Assembly (NCBI GenBank): GCA_018806985.1
Contig: JADANN010000122.1
Coordinates: 540,501-604,500, forward strand
From: Angiostrongylus vasorum
Lineage: Eukaryota; Nematoda; Chromadorea; Rhabditida; Metastrongylidae
Direction: 5' to 3'
Length of the DNA: 64,000 nucleotides
Within the stretch, counting starts at the first letter, position 1, and the number at the start of each line of letters is the position of its first letter. This document shows positions 1-14,000 of this stretch, in pieces. The notes under the pieces were generated by a model. It ran no database searches. It saw nothing but the letters and a program-made list of their open reading frames with translations, and was not told the DNA's origin. The position numbers and the translations under genes were made by a program.

Positions 1-202
1 TTTGGAAGTGATTGAATGGATATCTGGCCTACGCAATGACTCGCGGTTGCCTACCGATGTGTCGAGTCAATGCTGCTATCCTCGCAAACAGGTCTGGTAC
101 CAATTTGGCGGCCCTGGAGGGATTGAAAACTTGGTGAGCCTGGGGCGCAGGATCGATCCTAATGTGTTGCAGGGCACCTGTAACCAGTGCGCTACACGTG
201 CC
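1..202 (-). repeat. family A tRNA-headed SINE-like copy, cut by window edge
   Basis: Ends at the right with the reversed head (GTGCGCTACACGTGCC) and contains GATCGATCC (B-box-like) and GGTCTGGTACCAATTTG. Confidence 0.75.
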
Positions 203-401
203 TCTTTCAGTTGAGTGGAGTATCTTTTGTTAATATTCTGTATAGCAACATTCAAATATAACAAAACGGAGCAAAAATGAATGAATGTTAAATTAAGTGG
301 ACGGCAGCAACGTTTGAAAACAAGCGCGATTTTCACTGTATAGGGCGAATTCCAGAGAACCATTGGACAAACAAGCAAACCGAATGAGTTGAGAAGCTTC
401 T

Positions 402-628
402 GTGAAACTACTACCTAATCAAAATCATCGTGAAAACAACCACAAAACTGAACATTCAATTAAGCATAACAATGGGTTACTCATTTCTACTAACCACACT
501 GCCGGTGCCAAGTGGCTGCGAACGATGGGCCGCTCCTCCGGTAGTGGTGGAGGCTTTACAGGGGCCTACCACGCGTTCAGAGAGGAGTGCAACCGGTATG
601 CCAAGCAAAAACTGATACAAGTCAACAA
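402..628 (+). CDS. possible upstream exon of the phosphatase gene
   Basis: An open frame ends at a good donor (GTAAGT at 629), followed by a 63-base intron-sized gap to the acceptor at 690-691 in matching phase. The 3' half is GC-richer than its surroundings and encodes a Gly/Ser-rich stretch followed by GAYHAFREECNRYAKQ. The phosphatase family has no such N-terminal extension, so this may be a 5' UTR exon, or the gene may start at 698. No function recognised. Confidence 0.25.
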
Positions 629-691
629 TGTAAGTTGAAAAAAATGTTGCAAGTTGTTTCGACTCTTTCGACATTTTAAATTCATCTTCAG

Positions 692-3600
692 ATCAACATG
701 ATCACCATGACATACAACGAAGTTGGCATGGAACAACTGACGTCGGAGGGTTTCGAAAGCCTTCTAGAGGGTATCGACACCTTCATCTGTGGCGCAGATG
801 GTTAGCATTGCTGGAACTATTAAAGAATATCACAAGTTTGTGAAAAAAAACCATTAGTGTTGTTTTTATTATATGGTAGAGATCCGCTCAATGGTGGTAA
901 GGCCATGGTTTGACGTCACTCAATAGCAACCAAGGCTCTCACCCTTCCCAGGTCTGCAACCTGGTCTTAGGTATACGTGTGAAAACCTCTCGCTGATCCA
1001 CAAGGGCTGGCGAATGCATGTGAAGAAGCTTGCTATGGAACACGCTACCACTGCTCTCCTAGGATTCGAATGAGGGGGGTATAGGAAAATCCGAAAACCT
1101 TCGTGGACGATGAACCCTAAGGAACGAAACGAATGTAAGGAGGTTCTAGCGTTTGCACCGTTTGTGATGTTGGTCATTTAATAACAAAAAAAATGCGCTT
1201 CTTTGCACCCATGAAGTGCGCTTCCACAATTGAAGAATTATTTTGCGCTAGGAAGCGAAAAATGGCTTCTAGTTGTAACAGTATCGACCCCTCAAATACA
1301 TTTCCGATGCTTTTGAGTAGCGCTCAAAAATGCAGTAGTGCGTGTAGTGCTTTTTCAGTGACTATTCACAAAATGCTTAGTCTACCATTTCTAACTGGCA
1401 TATTCTTTTTAAGTGGCTTTAAATCTTCAAAATATGCTTCACAGGGTTCTTGTGGCTTCGAGAAGGCGTTATACTCGAGGCTTCCAGCTTAATAAATATG
1501 TTGATTGAAAATAAGAAGGAAATCATCATTTTAACCAACGATACTACGAGAACACGAGCTAACCACGAGCAAAAACTTAAAGAACACAGATTCAGTCCCA
1601 AACTTACAAAGGTGAGTTCGACCTTCGTTTAGCTCACTCTTTTAGATTCCTGGAGGCAACATTACCACTAGCCGCCAGAAGGACAGTTCCAGTATCAGCA
1701 TATAATAATTAATTAGGCTACAGTAGTAGACTGTCTTTCTGGTTAATAGGTCTCAGTTCCCCCAGCATTTAGCATTTGCAATGATAACCCATTTTCCATA
1801 CCCATTTAAGTAATGCACACCGTGGTTGGTAGCACGACCATTGTGAAACATGAGTTCCATTCTGTCAGAGCCTTAAATCTGCAAAGGAGTCATTGCAGTA
1901 TTGGCATTTCCTAGTTTGCTTTGTTTGTTTATAATAGTCCACTCTTCAACCCTTTTTTTTGTTGGTTGCGAGGCAGCATCTTCTTGCCCAGATGGTGGAT
2001 AAGAGGTGAAACGCAGATCAAAACATTGCCTACATTTATGTTGTGATGCACCGTGCTGCATGACTTTAACGTAGACTCCTCTCCCTACTGCCCTGATCGT
2101 TGCGTATACATTTAACCATATTCATGAATACTTGTCTGGATATGCTTGTGCGAACATGGAAGCTACCTCACACGTCACTTCCCGCCAAGGGGATACAAAC
2201 AGTTGTTTTTCAACTATCCACGTATGTGGTTGGATTCGCGTGTGGGCTTGTTTCAAAGTGAATGATTGAAAGTTGACTCTAAATTGGCTTACATGGAGGA
2301 TGTCTACTTAACTTTTCGAAAGTCAAATTCGAGGTGGTTTTGACCTTCTCAGCATCCACAGCAATGTTCTTCTCGTCCAGATGTCGTCTTCTCTCTCCAT
2401 TACCTGACCATTTGATCCATGTTTATTTCTCGAGACCTATTTCACTGACTCACGAAGACAGAGCATTCTTCGAAGATGTGGATTAGAAAAACCGACTCGG
2501 TATTGAGTGCGCAAGTTCTTCTTCAACAAACTGCTCGAGTGCACTCGATATTCAGCATAACTACCTCGAAATAACATACAACAATAATGATGCTGAGATG
2601 TTTGCAAAAAATCCGATCTGGGCCGCTGGTGTCGACGGCGAGGACCGAACACGCTGTTACCTTTTCTGGGGACTAACCCATTCACCACCGCACCATGCCA
2701 GTCCATTTCCTCGAAATAGTTGAAGTAGCAGAGGTATAGTAGATGGAAATACGAAATTATGTGAAGCTCTAACCAGTTAGAAAGCATTTCAGTCTTATTC
2801 AGTCAACCACCCAGTAGATCAACAACTGGACAGCCAGTTACTTTCTTTTTGCCACTCCAAACTTGAGAAAGTCCGCAGTGGAAAATATTGACCGGTTTAG
2901 TATTTCATAACATGAATGTTTCTGGCAACACTTCAGACCGCTGATGTCTTAAGGGTTATGTTTACGCTGAGCTTCTATGCTGGAAACGCTCTTTCAGGAC
3001 CATATTATAACACCAGGACTTGTTGCTGCCGATTTTATCAAAAAAGTCGTCGAATTTTAAAGGAAAAAGTAGTTTACGTAATTGCATCCGAAGGCGTTCA
3101 GGATGAGTTTGCAAGTAGTGGTATGTTTGTTGAACAAGATTTGCTGAAGAGATGTAGACATGAATTCAAAACCTTTTGAAAAAAACCTGAAAAATTAGCG
3201 CTGTTTTATTGAGGAATAGAAAATAATTTGGTTTAGGCGTCAAGTATTTTGGTGAAGGACAGGACTTGTTTCCTCATCCAAGGACGGAAGCCCTTGTGTT
3301 TACCACTGATCCTCCTATGAAGGTACAGCAGCATTCTTTACTTGGAAAATCAAAATCAACGACGTGTAAACCGTTGGTGGTACCGCATCCATACTTACTC
3401 ATTATGGGCGTCGCGGCGGATAAATGGCGCGAGGCTAATGGCGCGGTTAGGAACGTGCAAAATATGGGCATTGATTACTTGCATCTGGTTTTGCGACAAA
3501 TCACTAGTCATATTTTGCGTAGATCTGACCAATGTAATGGAAGTTTAACAAACAAATCACATTGTCATCTCACTCTAAATAGACACTCCAGTGGATCGTG

Positions 3601-6600
3601 AAATGCAAAGTAGACATGGAAATTCGTCCAGAAGCAGAAACTAGTTTGACTTCAAGGAGTTTAAAGTAGCAACAGATTAAATCCTCTTAGACGAATTGTC
3701 TTGGTGGATTCTTCTTGTGAGTGGAAGGAAAAACTCGGTGAGAAATATTTGGAGTAAAAAATCATACGATTTTGGTGAGTCAATGAGAGAACAAAGCGTC
3801 GATAGTGAGATTTCGAAAGATACTCAAAATGGAATTTTTCAGAGTGAAGTAGTTACCATGTTATTGTAAGGTTACACGAGCAAAAAAAGATTAAAACTAT
3901 TTGGTCCTTCCCGCTTTCCAATTAACGAGCCTTGTGTATACACGGAACAACCATTCCACAAATTCTGCTCTTAATCTTATATAAATTGACTTCAGACTTT
4001 TCCGTAGATATCGGTTTCTTTTGTCGGTTTTGAAAACGATTTTGAAAATATCCCGGCATCATGGTGGTTTCATTTGACATAACATTGTAATGTCGACCAC
4101 AGTCTCGGGTCAACTGAGTTCATTGCCGATTTGTGCTCTCCAGATCACGATGCTTCCTAGATTCTCTTTGACGAGTGATTGCTGGTGGCATCGTTAGGTT
4201 AAGAAACTAGTTGAAACAAAGACAAAGCATTGGCATCAGTGGTGCAATGGGTAACACGTGAGTTCCCGGAAAGTGTAATCGCGGGCTCGAATCTGAGCCC
4301 GGGTCCAAGTTTTGCAAATATCTCAGCATCATAGTGGTTTTATTTCACATGATATCCTGCCGTGAGAAAGTAATACGCAGTAAATAAAGAGTCAAACACT
4401 ATTACGGCTTTATAACCATAGTGGATTTTAGACTTCTCCGACTCCTCGCAGTTTGATGAGCGTTAGGGATCCAGTTCCCATTACGAAACAGCAAAAAGTT
4501 CGGAACAGAACAGTTTTTAAATAGAAGACCCTGAAAGTCCGAAGATAATTTTCAACACCTTTTAACCTTAACACTCACCACCTAGTTGTTTCCAAATAGC
4601 AAGTGGCTCTAGTAAACGGAAAGCATTTTTAACTTGACAGTTTTTTTTCCAGACAATCACAAAACTTCATCTGGGATGGCATCTGTATAGGTATAGAAAG
4701 ACCCTAATGGCTATCGTCATCATACAGTGGGGTACTGCGACATAACATCCTTACTTGATTGATTCGAGTTTTAATGAACATTTTGCAAAAATTTATTATG
4801 TTTTGAAACAACATTGAAATCAATGCCCTCACATCAAGCTAGTGTATTTTCAATGAAATCACTCCATCAATGCGTGCCTACCTTTTTTTGATAATTGGAC
4901 AGCACTTCCCGCGATTCTTCATTCTTTCTTTTTGAGGTGGAGGACGTAGGCGCAGTTGTGGTCGGTTTCGACGAAAATTTCAATTACAAGAAAATGATGA
5001 AGGCAGCGAACTATTTGAAGAACCAAAAAATGCCTTTTTTCTTGCCACCAATGACGATGCTGCATTCAGTTCTCAGAAGAAGGACATCATTGTTCCGGAT
5101 GCAGGCAGGCCAAAAATAGACTATTTAAAGAAGCTGCTAAGTTCCTTGAGCACTGAAATAAATCACAGAGGATTTTGATGAGCTCAGAAAAAGTTCGATG
5201 ACCAACTGTGATTTTCGCCTCTCTCTCATTGTATTTCTCTCTTTGTTGGAATGTTTCGAGATAAACTAATTGTAGTGGTTATGTACTGTAATGTGAAAAG
5301 TTTTCAGTCTTGAAGTCCGTCACTGGGCAAAAAATAAAAGCTCTAGAAGATAAAGCCCTCGGCTTTGATCAATCCTTTAGAGATGCGCCATGCATTCACC
5401 TTAATTAAGCATCGCTTGGAGGTGACTGAATGCATATCTCGCTTTGCGGTGGCCCACCGATGTATCGAGCCAGTGCTGCTATCCTCCCAGACAAGTCTGG
5501 TACTAATTTGCCGATCCCGGAGAGCTGGGGGGACTTGGTGGGCTCAGGGAATCGATCCCCTGTGTACTGCAGGACGCCTCCGACCACTGCGCCACACGCG
5601 CCGTAAAACCGAGCAAAAATGTGACTCGAAAATTGAACGTAATCAAAAATTGGAAAGAATAAGCATGGAGCTAACTACTGCCCAACATTCATAAAGAGCC
5701 AATTGTCCAATTTTCTTGTTGAGATAATAAATATTATTGAGGGACCAGCTGACTACAGGAAAATATTGATGGAAGAAAATGTAGGTGCTATTGTTGCCGC
5801 TGTAAGCAAAGCATCCAACAGAGAAGCGATTGTTATCGGAAAACCGCATCGTCCAGTCTTCGACTATATTAAGAAGAAATGGCATATTGATGAAACCCGA
5901 ACGATGATGATTTGTAGTAGGTTCGATGATCCTTTCAATGCTTAGGCTCTATTCGTTGCCAACTCTGATTGAGCCAGTTCACGGGCAGACTGTGTGTATT
6001 GTCACGCTGCTCGACCCTTCACAGTCGTCGGACGCGTGAAGGATACACCGTGCACTTTTCGTAGTAAACTCAATAGGGCGAAGTATTCCGATCATGAAAT
6101 GAATGAGTAATAATCATTCTAAAGGTATGATTCCCATCGACCACTTTGATCACACGGGAGAGTACATAAACGACAAATTTGTAACCGAAACCTTTTCAAT
6201 GTTGTTAAGATAAGTGAGGAGGTTTTCCTTACCGGAGAAACAGAGTGAATGAGATAGGGTTTAGCTCTACATAGGCCACAGTTGTCAGGCAACTTGTGTG
6301 ATACGACCACGTCGCCCTTCTTGGGACTTTTAGGACGAGTTATCCCACGACTGTGTTTATTGCTTGCTAATCTTTCGAATGAATCACAGACCTGGGATTT
6401 AATACGGGGTCAGTGAAATGTTGAATTTAGGAGACACGCTGTAGTCCCCTCATAAATCTTAGATTTGACGAATTCGAATGCGAGGAGGTCGTCTATACAG
6501 AGTCGCTGTCTAACTTCACCTACTGTTTATTTTCCCTTGGTTTGCAATGGACCAGGGAGCAATTCGCAACGTTTTTTGTAAATTGCTGTAGTACCCTTTA

Positions 6601-7582
6601 ATCAGCTGTGATTGCAAACAAGATAAACCATTTTGGCGCTAAGCATGCGGTAGATTCTTGCCAACACTAAATAGATAAGATCTGGAAGCGCACAACATGA
6701 CTAGAACAGAGACGACGTACTCTTCACCTTCCACACATAACAAAGATGTTGCTGAATCCGCACTTAATACGATGTCATTGAACGACGTCATTAAGAAAAG
6801 GCTTCTTCTTATTTTTGTAATTTCTTCGTCTTTCCAGTGAATAAAGCCCTCCTACCCCCTATTAAAACAGTATGTATCGAGTTCTTAATAGTATCTACAT
6901 AAGCCAGAACTCTTGACAGGGTCTTTCTGAGCACTCTTCATTCCTGATTTTCGTCTAGCTAATATTCTATGGAGTTCTCATTAGTCCCTCTTTGAACCAA
7001 AGCCTTCAACAACATAAAGGGAACTCGGTACGTTTAATTAGCCAGCCAGTGCCACGTTTTTTAACAAACCTGTAAATATTAGGTATATTTAATTGGATTT
7101 GGATTCCGGATCTCAAAAAAAAATTGAAGAAACTCAATAATAGCGAGTGGTTTCCTCTACCTTAGTAGTGCTTCACGTTGCCCGTAAAAACTCACTGAGG
7201 ATGTTGGCATATGACGTGCAGAGCAGAAGTGGAATGGGCGAGGCGGATAGGATTTATGCTTATGGTGTTGGCAAAAAATCAGAGCAGAATGGGCTTCACA
7301 AGAACTTATGAAAGCGATTTTAAGCATCAATGGTGACGTGAAATTCGGCAATACTCATGGTATGCGCACACTTCTCGTTCTCAACGAATCTGTAAGACTG
7401 GACGATCTGGATCAGGTTAGTCTATTAAACGACTGATCTCCTCATTTTGGACGTGAGTTAAATATGTGGTCCCCCTTTGTCATGTTCATAATTTGATGCA
7501 GGTGCGGTTGTCTGGACAAGTTGACATGCTTCCCAACTACTACGCCACATCCATCAATGCATTGCTTCCGAATATTAAATAG
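692..7582 (+). CDS. HAD-superfamily phosphatase, phosphoglycolate/4-nitrophenyl phosphatase type, probably inactive copy
   Basis: I joined eight exons by splice sites and family match: 692-800 (ATG at 698, six bases after an acceptor, as in trans-spliced nematode genes), 1466-1611, 2998-3120, 3237-3322, 4937-about 5104, 5785-5920, 7325-7415 and 7502-7582 (stop TAG). Family landmarks are SEGFESLLEGIDTF near the N-terminus, IIILTND (motif II), VVYVIASEGVQDEF, VGAVVVGFDENFNY, ATNDDAAF, VIGKP, FDYIKKKW, GNTHGMRTLLVL and LPNYYATSI at the end. Known members dephosphorylate small cytosolic metabolites. Oddities: motif I, normally DADG, reads GADG, so the nucleophile Asp is missing; the GDR motif reads CSR; exon 2 lacks several residues after motif I. 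One base appears missing in exon 3 (near 3040-3065) and one in the T6 run at about 5035-5040. Exon 5 has no GT donor, only a weak GC. The family call is firm; function is doubtful. Confidence 0.88.
970..1060 (+). repeat. family D-related fragment
   Basis: AACCTCTCGCTGATCCACAAGGGCTGG matches the variable segment of the 60.6 kb copy (CCTCCCTCTGATCCACAAGG). Confidence 0.4.
2583..2700 (-). repeat. family B tRNA-headed SINE-like copy
   Basis: Reversed: AATGATGCTGAGATGTTTGC, then GGACCGAACACGCTGTTACC and CCATTCACCACCGCACCATG. Confidence 0.7.
4232..4391 (+). repeat. family B SINE-like copy
   Basis: Head GTGGTGCAATGGGTAACACG, B-box-like GGGCTCGAATC, body CAAATATCTCAGCATCATAG and tail AGTAAATAAAG. 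Confidence 0.75.
5347..5602 (-). repeat. family A SINE-like copy
   Basis: Full-length reversed copy: tail GCTTTGATCAATCC at left and head GCGCCACACGCGCC at right. In a phosphatase intron. Confidence 0.8.
6117..6365 (-). mobile_element. possible BEL/Pao integrase-tail scrap
   Basis: Read on the - strand, the frame carries RPKSPKKGDVVV and KLPDNCGL, which resembles the start of the BEL/Pao integrase C-terminal domain (PKVGDVV ... LPR ... W). It lies inside an intron of the phosphatase gene. The match is short and the frame soon degrades. Confidence 0.3.
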
Positions 7583-8070
7583 TTAGCCATAGTGTCGTTT
7601 CAAATTGAGCACAACAAGCGAACCACTCATAATGGAAATGCGTTGCTTAAAGTAAAGATTTATTATTACTCTGGAACAACATGACCTAATGAATTGTACT
7701 AAACCCTTATCTTAACGATGGAATGATTTTTGTGAATGGTATTGGGAGCAGAATATAAATGCGTATGGATTCGCATGGCAATCCATAGAGCGACGTCTTT
7801 TCGATCGATACGCATACATTGCGCAGCACTACACTGCCAGAGTATGTGTTCTCTATCGTAATCTATCTACCGTACGCACAAAGAGAATGATAATAACGAA
7901 CCAGTGAGGAGTCTTACAACCACTGAACTGGTTCATAGCTGGTGAAATAGATGAGTTAGAAAAAAGCGATGAGCATTAAAGGAGAAAGATAGAGAAAAAT
8001 GAGAGGTTGTCGAAGCTCAGTACGCAAAAAGAATAAAGTTTTGCGAGTTATTCGAGCGCTCCTCCATGTT

Positions 8071-11000
8071 CTACTTTACTTTGACACCTTGTTTAATCCA
8101 TTTCTCGTTCTGGTTGATTGGCTCGATTTCCTTACCGGATTTGTCGTACACTATCACCTTGTATATGGTAGGAAACAGCCACGCGGTGTCATTTGCCAAC
8201 CTGAAAAACACCAATGATTTTGTCGCTGTCATGAATACTGTAAAAAAGAGTTCTGAGAGATGTAGTATGTTTGCTTTGAATAGTCAGTGCGAATCAATTT
8301 AGGTTCAAGTCTCTTTTACATTCTTGTCTTTGCAACGAATAATTCGCTTGTGTTGGTAGGAAACGACAATTGGAAAAAGCTTATTATAAACAGATAAATA
8401 AAAAAAGGATAGAACTCTCGGCGTTGATCAATCCCTAAAGGATGCGCCATGCATTCGACTTCATTCGTTGGAGGTGATTGAATGCATATCTGGCCTTTAC
8501 AATGACTCGCGGTGGCCTACCGATGTATCGAGCCAGTGCTGCTATCCTCCCAAAAAAGTCTGGTACCGATTTGCCGACCCCGGATGGATAGAGGGCTTGG
8601 TCGGTCATGGGCGCTAGGATTAATTCCACCCACGTGTGTGTTGCAGGACGCCTCCGACCACTGCCCTCACAGGAGCCATACGTGCTCTTATAGACAGATA
8701 ATTCCAGAAAGACAGATATATGTTATCACAATTTTAGACGGAAAGAGTTGCAGAAATATACCGGAACCCTTCTATAAGATGGCTCACTACCATTTTCCAA
8801 TATTTTCCTTCCAAAATATACTTGAATCTTCTCATTCATCAAAAAGATGGATGCACTCAGTGAAAAACAGAAAAGATCTCTGACTATGTCAGAATAAGTC
8901 TAAAGACTTACGAGGGTAAAACAGTGCTGGGAATTGAAGTGGACGAAAAAATAACAAAATGAAAATGGCAATGTGTTGAAATATCGGTCATCATACTAGG
9001 GGGAATTAACTTGGCACACTAACTTTAGACGGTAGAATCCGGCACGTTCGGCTCGGAGATCGTTGAGATCCATGGCAGGGAGACCACATTTATGTATCGG
9101 CGAATGAAGAACTTCCCACTCGTCTTCAGCGACATCCTGAAAAGCGGGAAAAATAACTTCCGAAGGTTTGGTTCAGAAACACATCTGTTGTATTTTCATC
9201 ATCACGCCATTGCTCGTTGATACTACGAAATATCTAGGTGGTAATAATTTCCACTCCGCATAGACCAAATGACTTCTGTTTTTTTCTGTAACTTTTGCAA
9301 AAAATTTTTCCTGACAAGCATGGAACCGCCCCAATATTGCGATGGTAGTGAATCTTCACACAACAAGCTGTAGATCTTCCTGGGATGGAGGCGTTTCTTT
9401 GACCTCGTCGCAAACAGACCAATTGGACTTCCGCTGCTTAACACCACTTTACAATGAGGTCAAGGTTTCTACTGGGGAACGATCCCTTATTTGGAGGTCT
9501 GACCTGGATGCACAGATGACGGCTAAATCGAAGAATCCGAAAGGAAGCAAATACTGTCAATGGAATTCGACGAAATATGTAACAAAGTCTATTCTGAGGG
9601 GTCCATAACTGTTCTGGTTTATCACTAGTCATCATTTACTTTGTCGGCAATGTTCCTAGTGCTCCTCCTTTCCATGGGTTTTAGGCCTAATTTTACCGAA
9701 ACATTTCTGAGGTTTTGGCAGATTTCAATACATTTTTGGCTAGAAACTGCGACACTGTATCATTAAAATAGACATCCGAAAGTGTCACAGCATAGGATTC
9801 TCTGCACAGCTGTTCCATATCAATAACAGCACATAATGACTAGGGACTGGATCAATTCCGATTTTAAGCCTTAATCAGTTCCGCCTTTCGGATCATTCGG
9901 CTCGATTCAGCAAGCTAAGGAGTCGGCAGTTTCCAGCATAGCTTCCCTCCGTTCCACAGATGCTTTCTTTCCCGGTGCCTTGCTAGGCTAGTGGGATCCA
10001 GTTTCTGATCGCACTTAGCAATCATCGACCATGCCATTTTCTCTATTATTCAGTGATCGGATAGGCGTTTTACAGCAAACACATAACTGACCTCCTTTTC
10101 TGAATAGTAGTAGGAGAAAGTGATGTCGGCGTCGTTTTGTGAGTAGAATAGGAGTTCCGTATTGCCCGGGACAAAATATACCAACGTCCTTGATTTTTGC
10201 TAAACGGCGAACTATTATATATAAACACACATACATATACATACACAAATATGTGCATATATATGTGTATATAAGACATATATATTCATTTATATAACGG
10301 TAGAACGATGAGAAATGTAGGAAAAAGGTTAGAAATGAGATTTAAATGCGTCACTTTGGAAATGTGATGGGAAGATGCCTTTGTCGATGTTAACTGCCTC
10401 ATAGCAACAGTGCTTTGGATTGCATTGGAAAGTGGGGCAGAACTCAAATCTGATTGCTCACAAAAGTAACGACTATTGCTGGAAAGGAGAAAGGATGGCA
10501 GAGACCGAATTACCCCAGGAAGCATGATAATCAAACCATTCAACAACTAGCGATCTGCTGCTGCGTGTTTAGAAATCATTTAGCAGTATATATAGAAGAT
10601 CCGATTATATTTATACTAAACCTGAAATAAAATATGTAGAATACATTTGATAGAGAATAAGGGCAAAGCATTCGACGTTGATCAATACCTGAGTGATGCG
10701 ACGTGCAATTGATTTCATCAAGAAGCGTAGAGGTGATTGAATGCATATCTTGCCCATATACAATAACTTGCGGTGGCCTACCCATTTATCAAGCCAGTTC
10801 TGGTATCCTGTCAGATAATTTTGGTACGAATTCGCCGATCTCGAGGTGATGGTAGGCCAGCTGTACCCTTGCGGGGGGATCGAAGCCAACCATCGAACGA
10901 CTCCACTGCATGCTATAGGTCACGTACTTCTAACCTTTGCACTCTGCGCTCGCCTCCCTCCATTGTATATTTCCGTTTAGCGACATTTATAAAACACACC

Positions 11001-14000
11001 ACCTCTCAGAGGCTTAACCGAAGCAAATCTGGGAGTCAAATTCGAGTAAAAAGCAGGTGAATTGTCCCCAAACAGGACCACCAAAGTCAAAAAAGTTCGC
11101 CAAAAGAAGGTCAGCTAAGAGGAAAGTTGTGTCAAGGATCGCCGCTGCCGTGGTGGAGGAAGCCTAATCGCAAATTGATTTAACTTTTTTGATCTATCGT
11201 TGCTGGTGTCTGTATGTGCTTGGTATGCCTTTCCTGGCACTCAGTGGAAGGTCTTGTTCATCCAGTAAAACACCAGACAAGTCGGGATTTCGCTGGAGTT
11301 TAAAAAAATTTTTACTTTGTGGAAATTTAAGGGTGGAGAGAGGTCGAGTATCAAGCATAAAAAATTTTGAGCTTGCTGAACTTCTAGATGATAGTCGCAT
11401 AACCGCAGAGCTCATTACAGAAAAATCATTAGTCAAAAGTGATCGGGTCGAGTAGACTATTGAGGCGCCATCGCCTGCTCTAATGAATTATTTTTAATAC
11501 ATAATTCACTAATAATTTCGTTTTACATCAATATATGCTTGCTTTTTGCTATGCTTATCATAATCTCCCTGTCATGGAAAGTGAGGTAGAGCAGTGGTTA
11601 GTGATGCGGTTCACCAGAAAGCAAGGTGCTAATTCGAGTTCTTCCTCAATGCTTTCCTCCAATCAACGTGGGAACGCCTCAGCTCGGTTATCTCCAAGAC
11701 TGCAAGGGGAATCGACGCAACCAGCATTATACGACATTGTATTCTTCATAAATAAATGGAAATTCTCAAGCAGCAGCCGAAACCACACGAAGTCTCTGAA
11801 TACCTTTGTGGATGATGAATGCGAGGAAAACAAATTGAATGCAAGAAGTGCTGGGATCCGCACAGTAGGTGCATTGATGGGTCATGTGAAATAACTAATG
11901 ACAAATCTTCTGTTATTCATTCTAAAGTCAAACTAATCATTAATGGATAGATAGAGGACGAGAAATTGGTACCACATTTGTCTGGGATCAGCTCAATTCC
12001 TCCAATGCATGTGGGAACATGGTTATAATAGTACTCTAGTGAAGATAGACAAGAACAGCATTCAATGAAGTTCATAACGGAGGTGAAGATCTTCAAGAAG
12101 AAGCCGAATTTACAGACAAAGGTTTGGAAACTCTCGTGGATGATGGCTGAGAGATAACGAGTAGAAGGCGTATTGCGATCCGCTGAGTAAATGATGATGG
12201 ATCAAGTGAAACAGAACGAAATAAGATAAGAGATAATCAACAAAATGATTATGATTGTAGGATATTCAGAGAATAAGGTTGTACAATAGTACGTTCAGGC
12301 TCTGACGAACGTGAACCCGCTGAAATGTTAGCCAACGAAAACCAAATACGTGTTGATAACCTCGCGCCAGCAAAAGAACACTTCCTAAGATCAAGAAAAA
12401 CCTTTTGCCATCATTTCTCAAAATTCTTCAGTGTTCTCACCAATCCGCTCAGAAAAGTTAGAGTATTTCAGATTGATCGCCGGAAAAAAGTAAATTGCAC
12501 ATGCAGCGGAAGGCAACAAGAAGTCCCCAGTCTTCAAATAAATTCTTTCTGTTAACTTTTCTATTTACTGCTTACTACAATTTTTTCACGGCAGAGTATT
12601 ATGTGAAATGCTACCACATTGACGCTGAGATAAATATATAGATAATAAAAAATATAAATATCGTGCGGTGAAAAGTTGTTGTAAGCAGTAAATGAATAGG
12701 TTAACATTGTGATTTCGACTGCTGCCTCAGCTTACTGGGTTCAATGCGATTTGTGCTCACCAGCTCAATCCCATTGACGGGTGATTGCTGATGGCCTGGT
12801 AGATAGGAAACTAGTTGAGAGAAATGGGAAAGAAAGGACCCACATGGTGTAGTGGTGAACGCGTTAGCCCCCGGAAAGAGTAATAGCGTGTTAGATCTCC
12901 ACCGCAGACACCTGATGTCCGAGGTTTCGAAAATATCTCAACACCATTGTGGTTAGATTCCTTCCAATGTGATTTCTCAAAGATGCCCATTAAATGAATG
13001 GGGAAGCAAGGGATGACAGTAAGAACTTGCCACCAAGTGGAAAAACCAGACACGATCTGCTGGCAAAAATCACTCCAACAGAACTTTTTTCACAAACATG
13101 CGGCCGACAACTCCCAGAAAAACAACTAGTTATGCAAACACTGCTGTTGTCGATTTGTCACGCAAGTGAGAGGGGGAATCGAAAGTTCAGACCTGCACTC
13201 CAAAAATGCCGAAAATCTCGTATGCCAGACACAAAGTGGGTTTACATGACAAACAATGGAAAAGAGGTATTAACGGTTGGATTGCTGTTGATATCAAACA
13301 CACACGAAGACCACCGAAGAAGGATATGATGCCCAGTGAGTCTTTAGAGCGCCAGCACATAGAACTATCGCCTTGAGTTACTCGAAGTACAACGGAAGGA
13401 CAGGCGACGTAAGTGATATAATTGATACGTAGGTATACGTATGGCTTTACATGTTGTATTGCCCACAGAACTTCTCCCATTCCGGTCTTGCAGCCATCAT
13501 CTACGGACGCGGTTGAGTTTGCAAATGTTATTGGCTGTTTCTGATCCAACTGTCACTTCGTTCACTTATCGATTTGTTTGAAGCCTGCTAGGATATTGCT
13601 AGATTTTGACTACAAGGCACCACTGGCCATTGTTGATCGGATAGTTGTCTGCACTCCTGCGACTACGATTGTTTGCTACGGCGATGACCGCCGCAGCGGG
13701 AACGATTCCTGGGATAAGATGATTGATTGATCGGGACGTGCAACAAGCCAAATCGGTCTCGCGAATAGATATTGGTAATGGTCAAGCTTGTCACTGAACT
13801 TATCAACTAGTCGGTTGGAATGGTGTGATGGTAAGAAGGGACTAGAAGAAAATTTATGTTGTTGACGAGAATGTTGTGGCTAACGTTGAGATAGGCGCTG
13901 CTTAATAAAGAATCGATGATATCTAGACGGGAATCTTTGGCTTAGAGCAAAGTGCTTGGCCAGGATAGTGTGGGAACAGAAATGGTATGCCTCCAACTAA

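Noticed and set aside
11083..11167. Basic C-terminal-like frame SKKFAKRRSAKRK ending in a stop
   Set aside because: Too short, no partner exon; on the strand opposite to the gene whose intron holds it.
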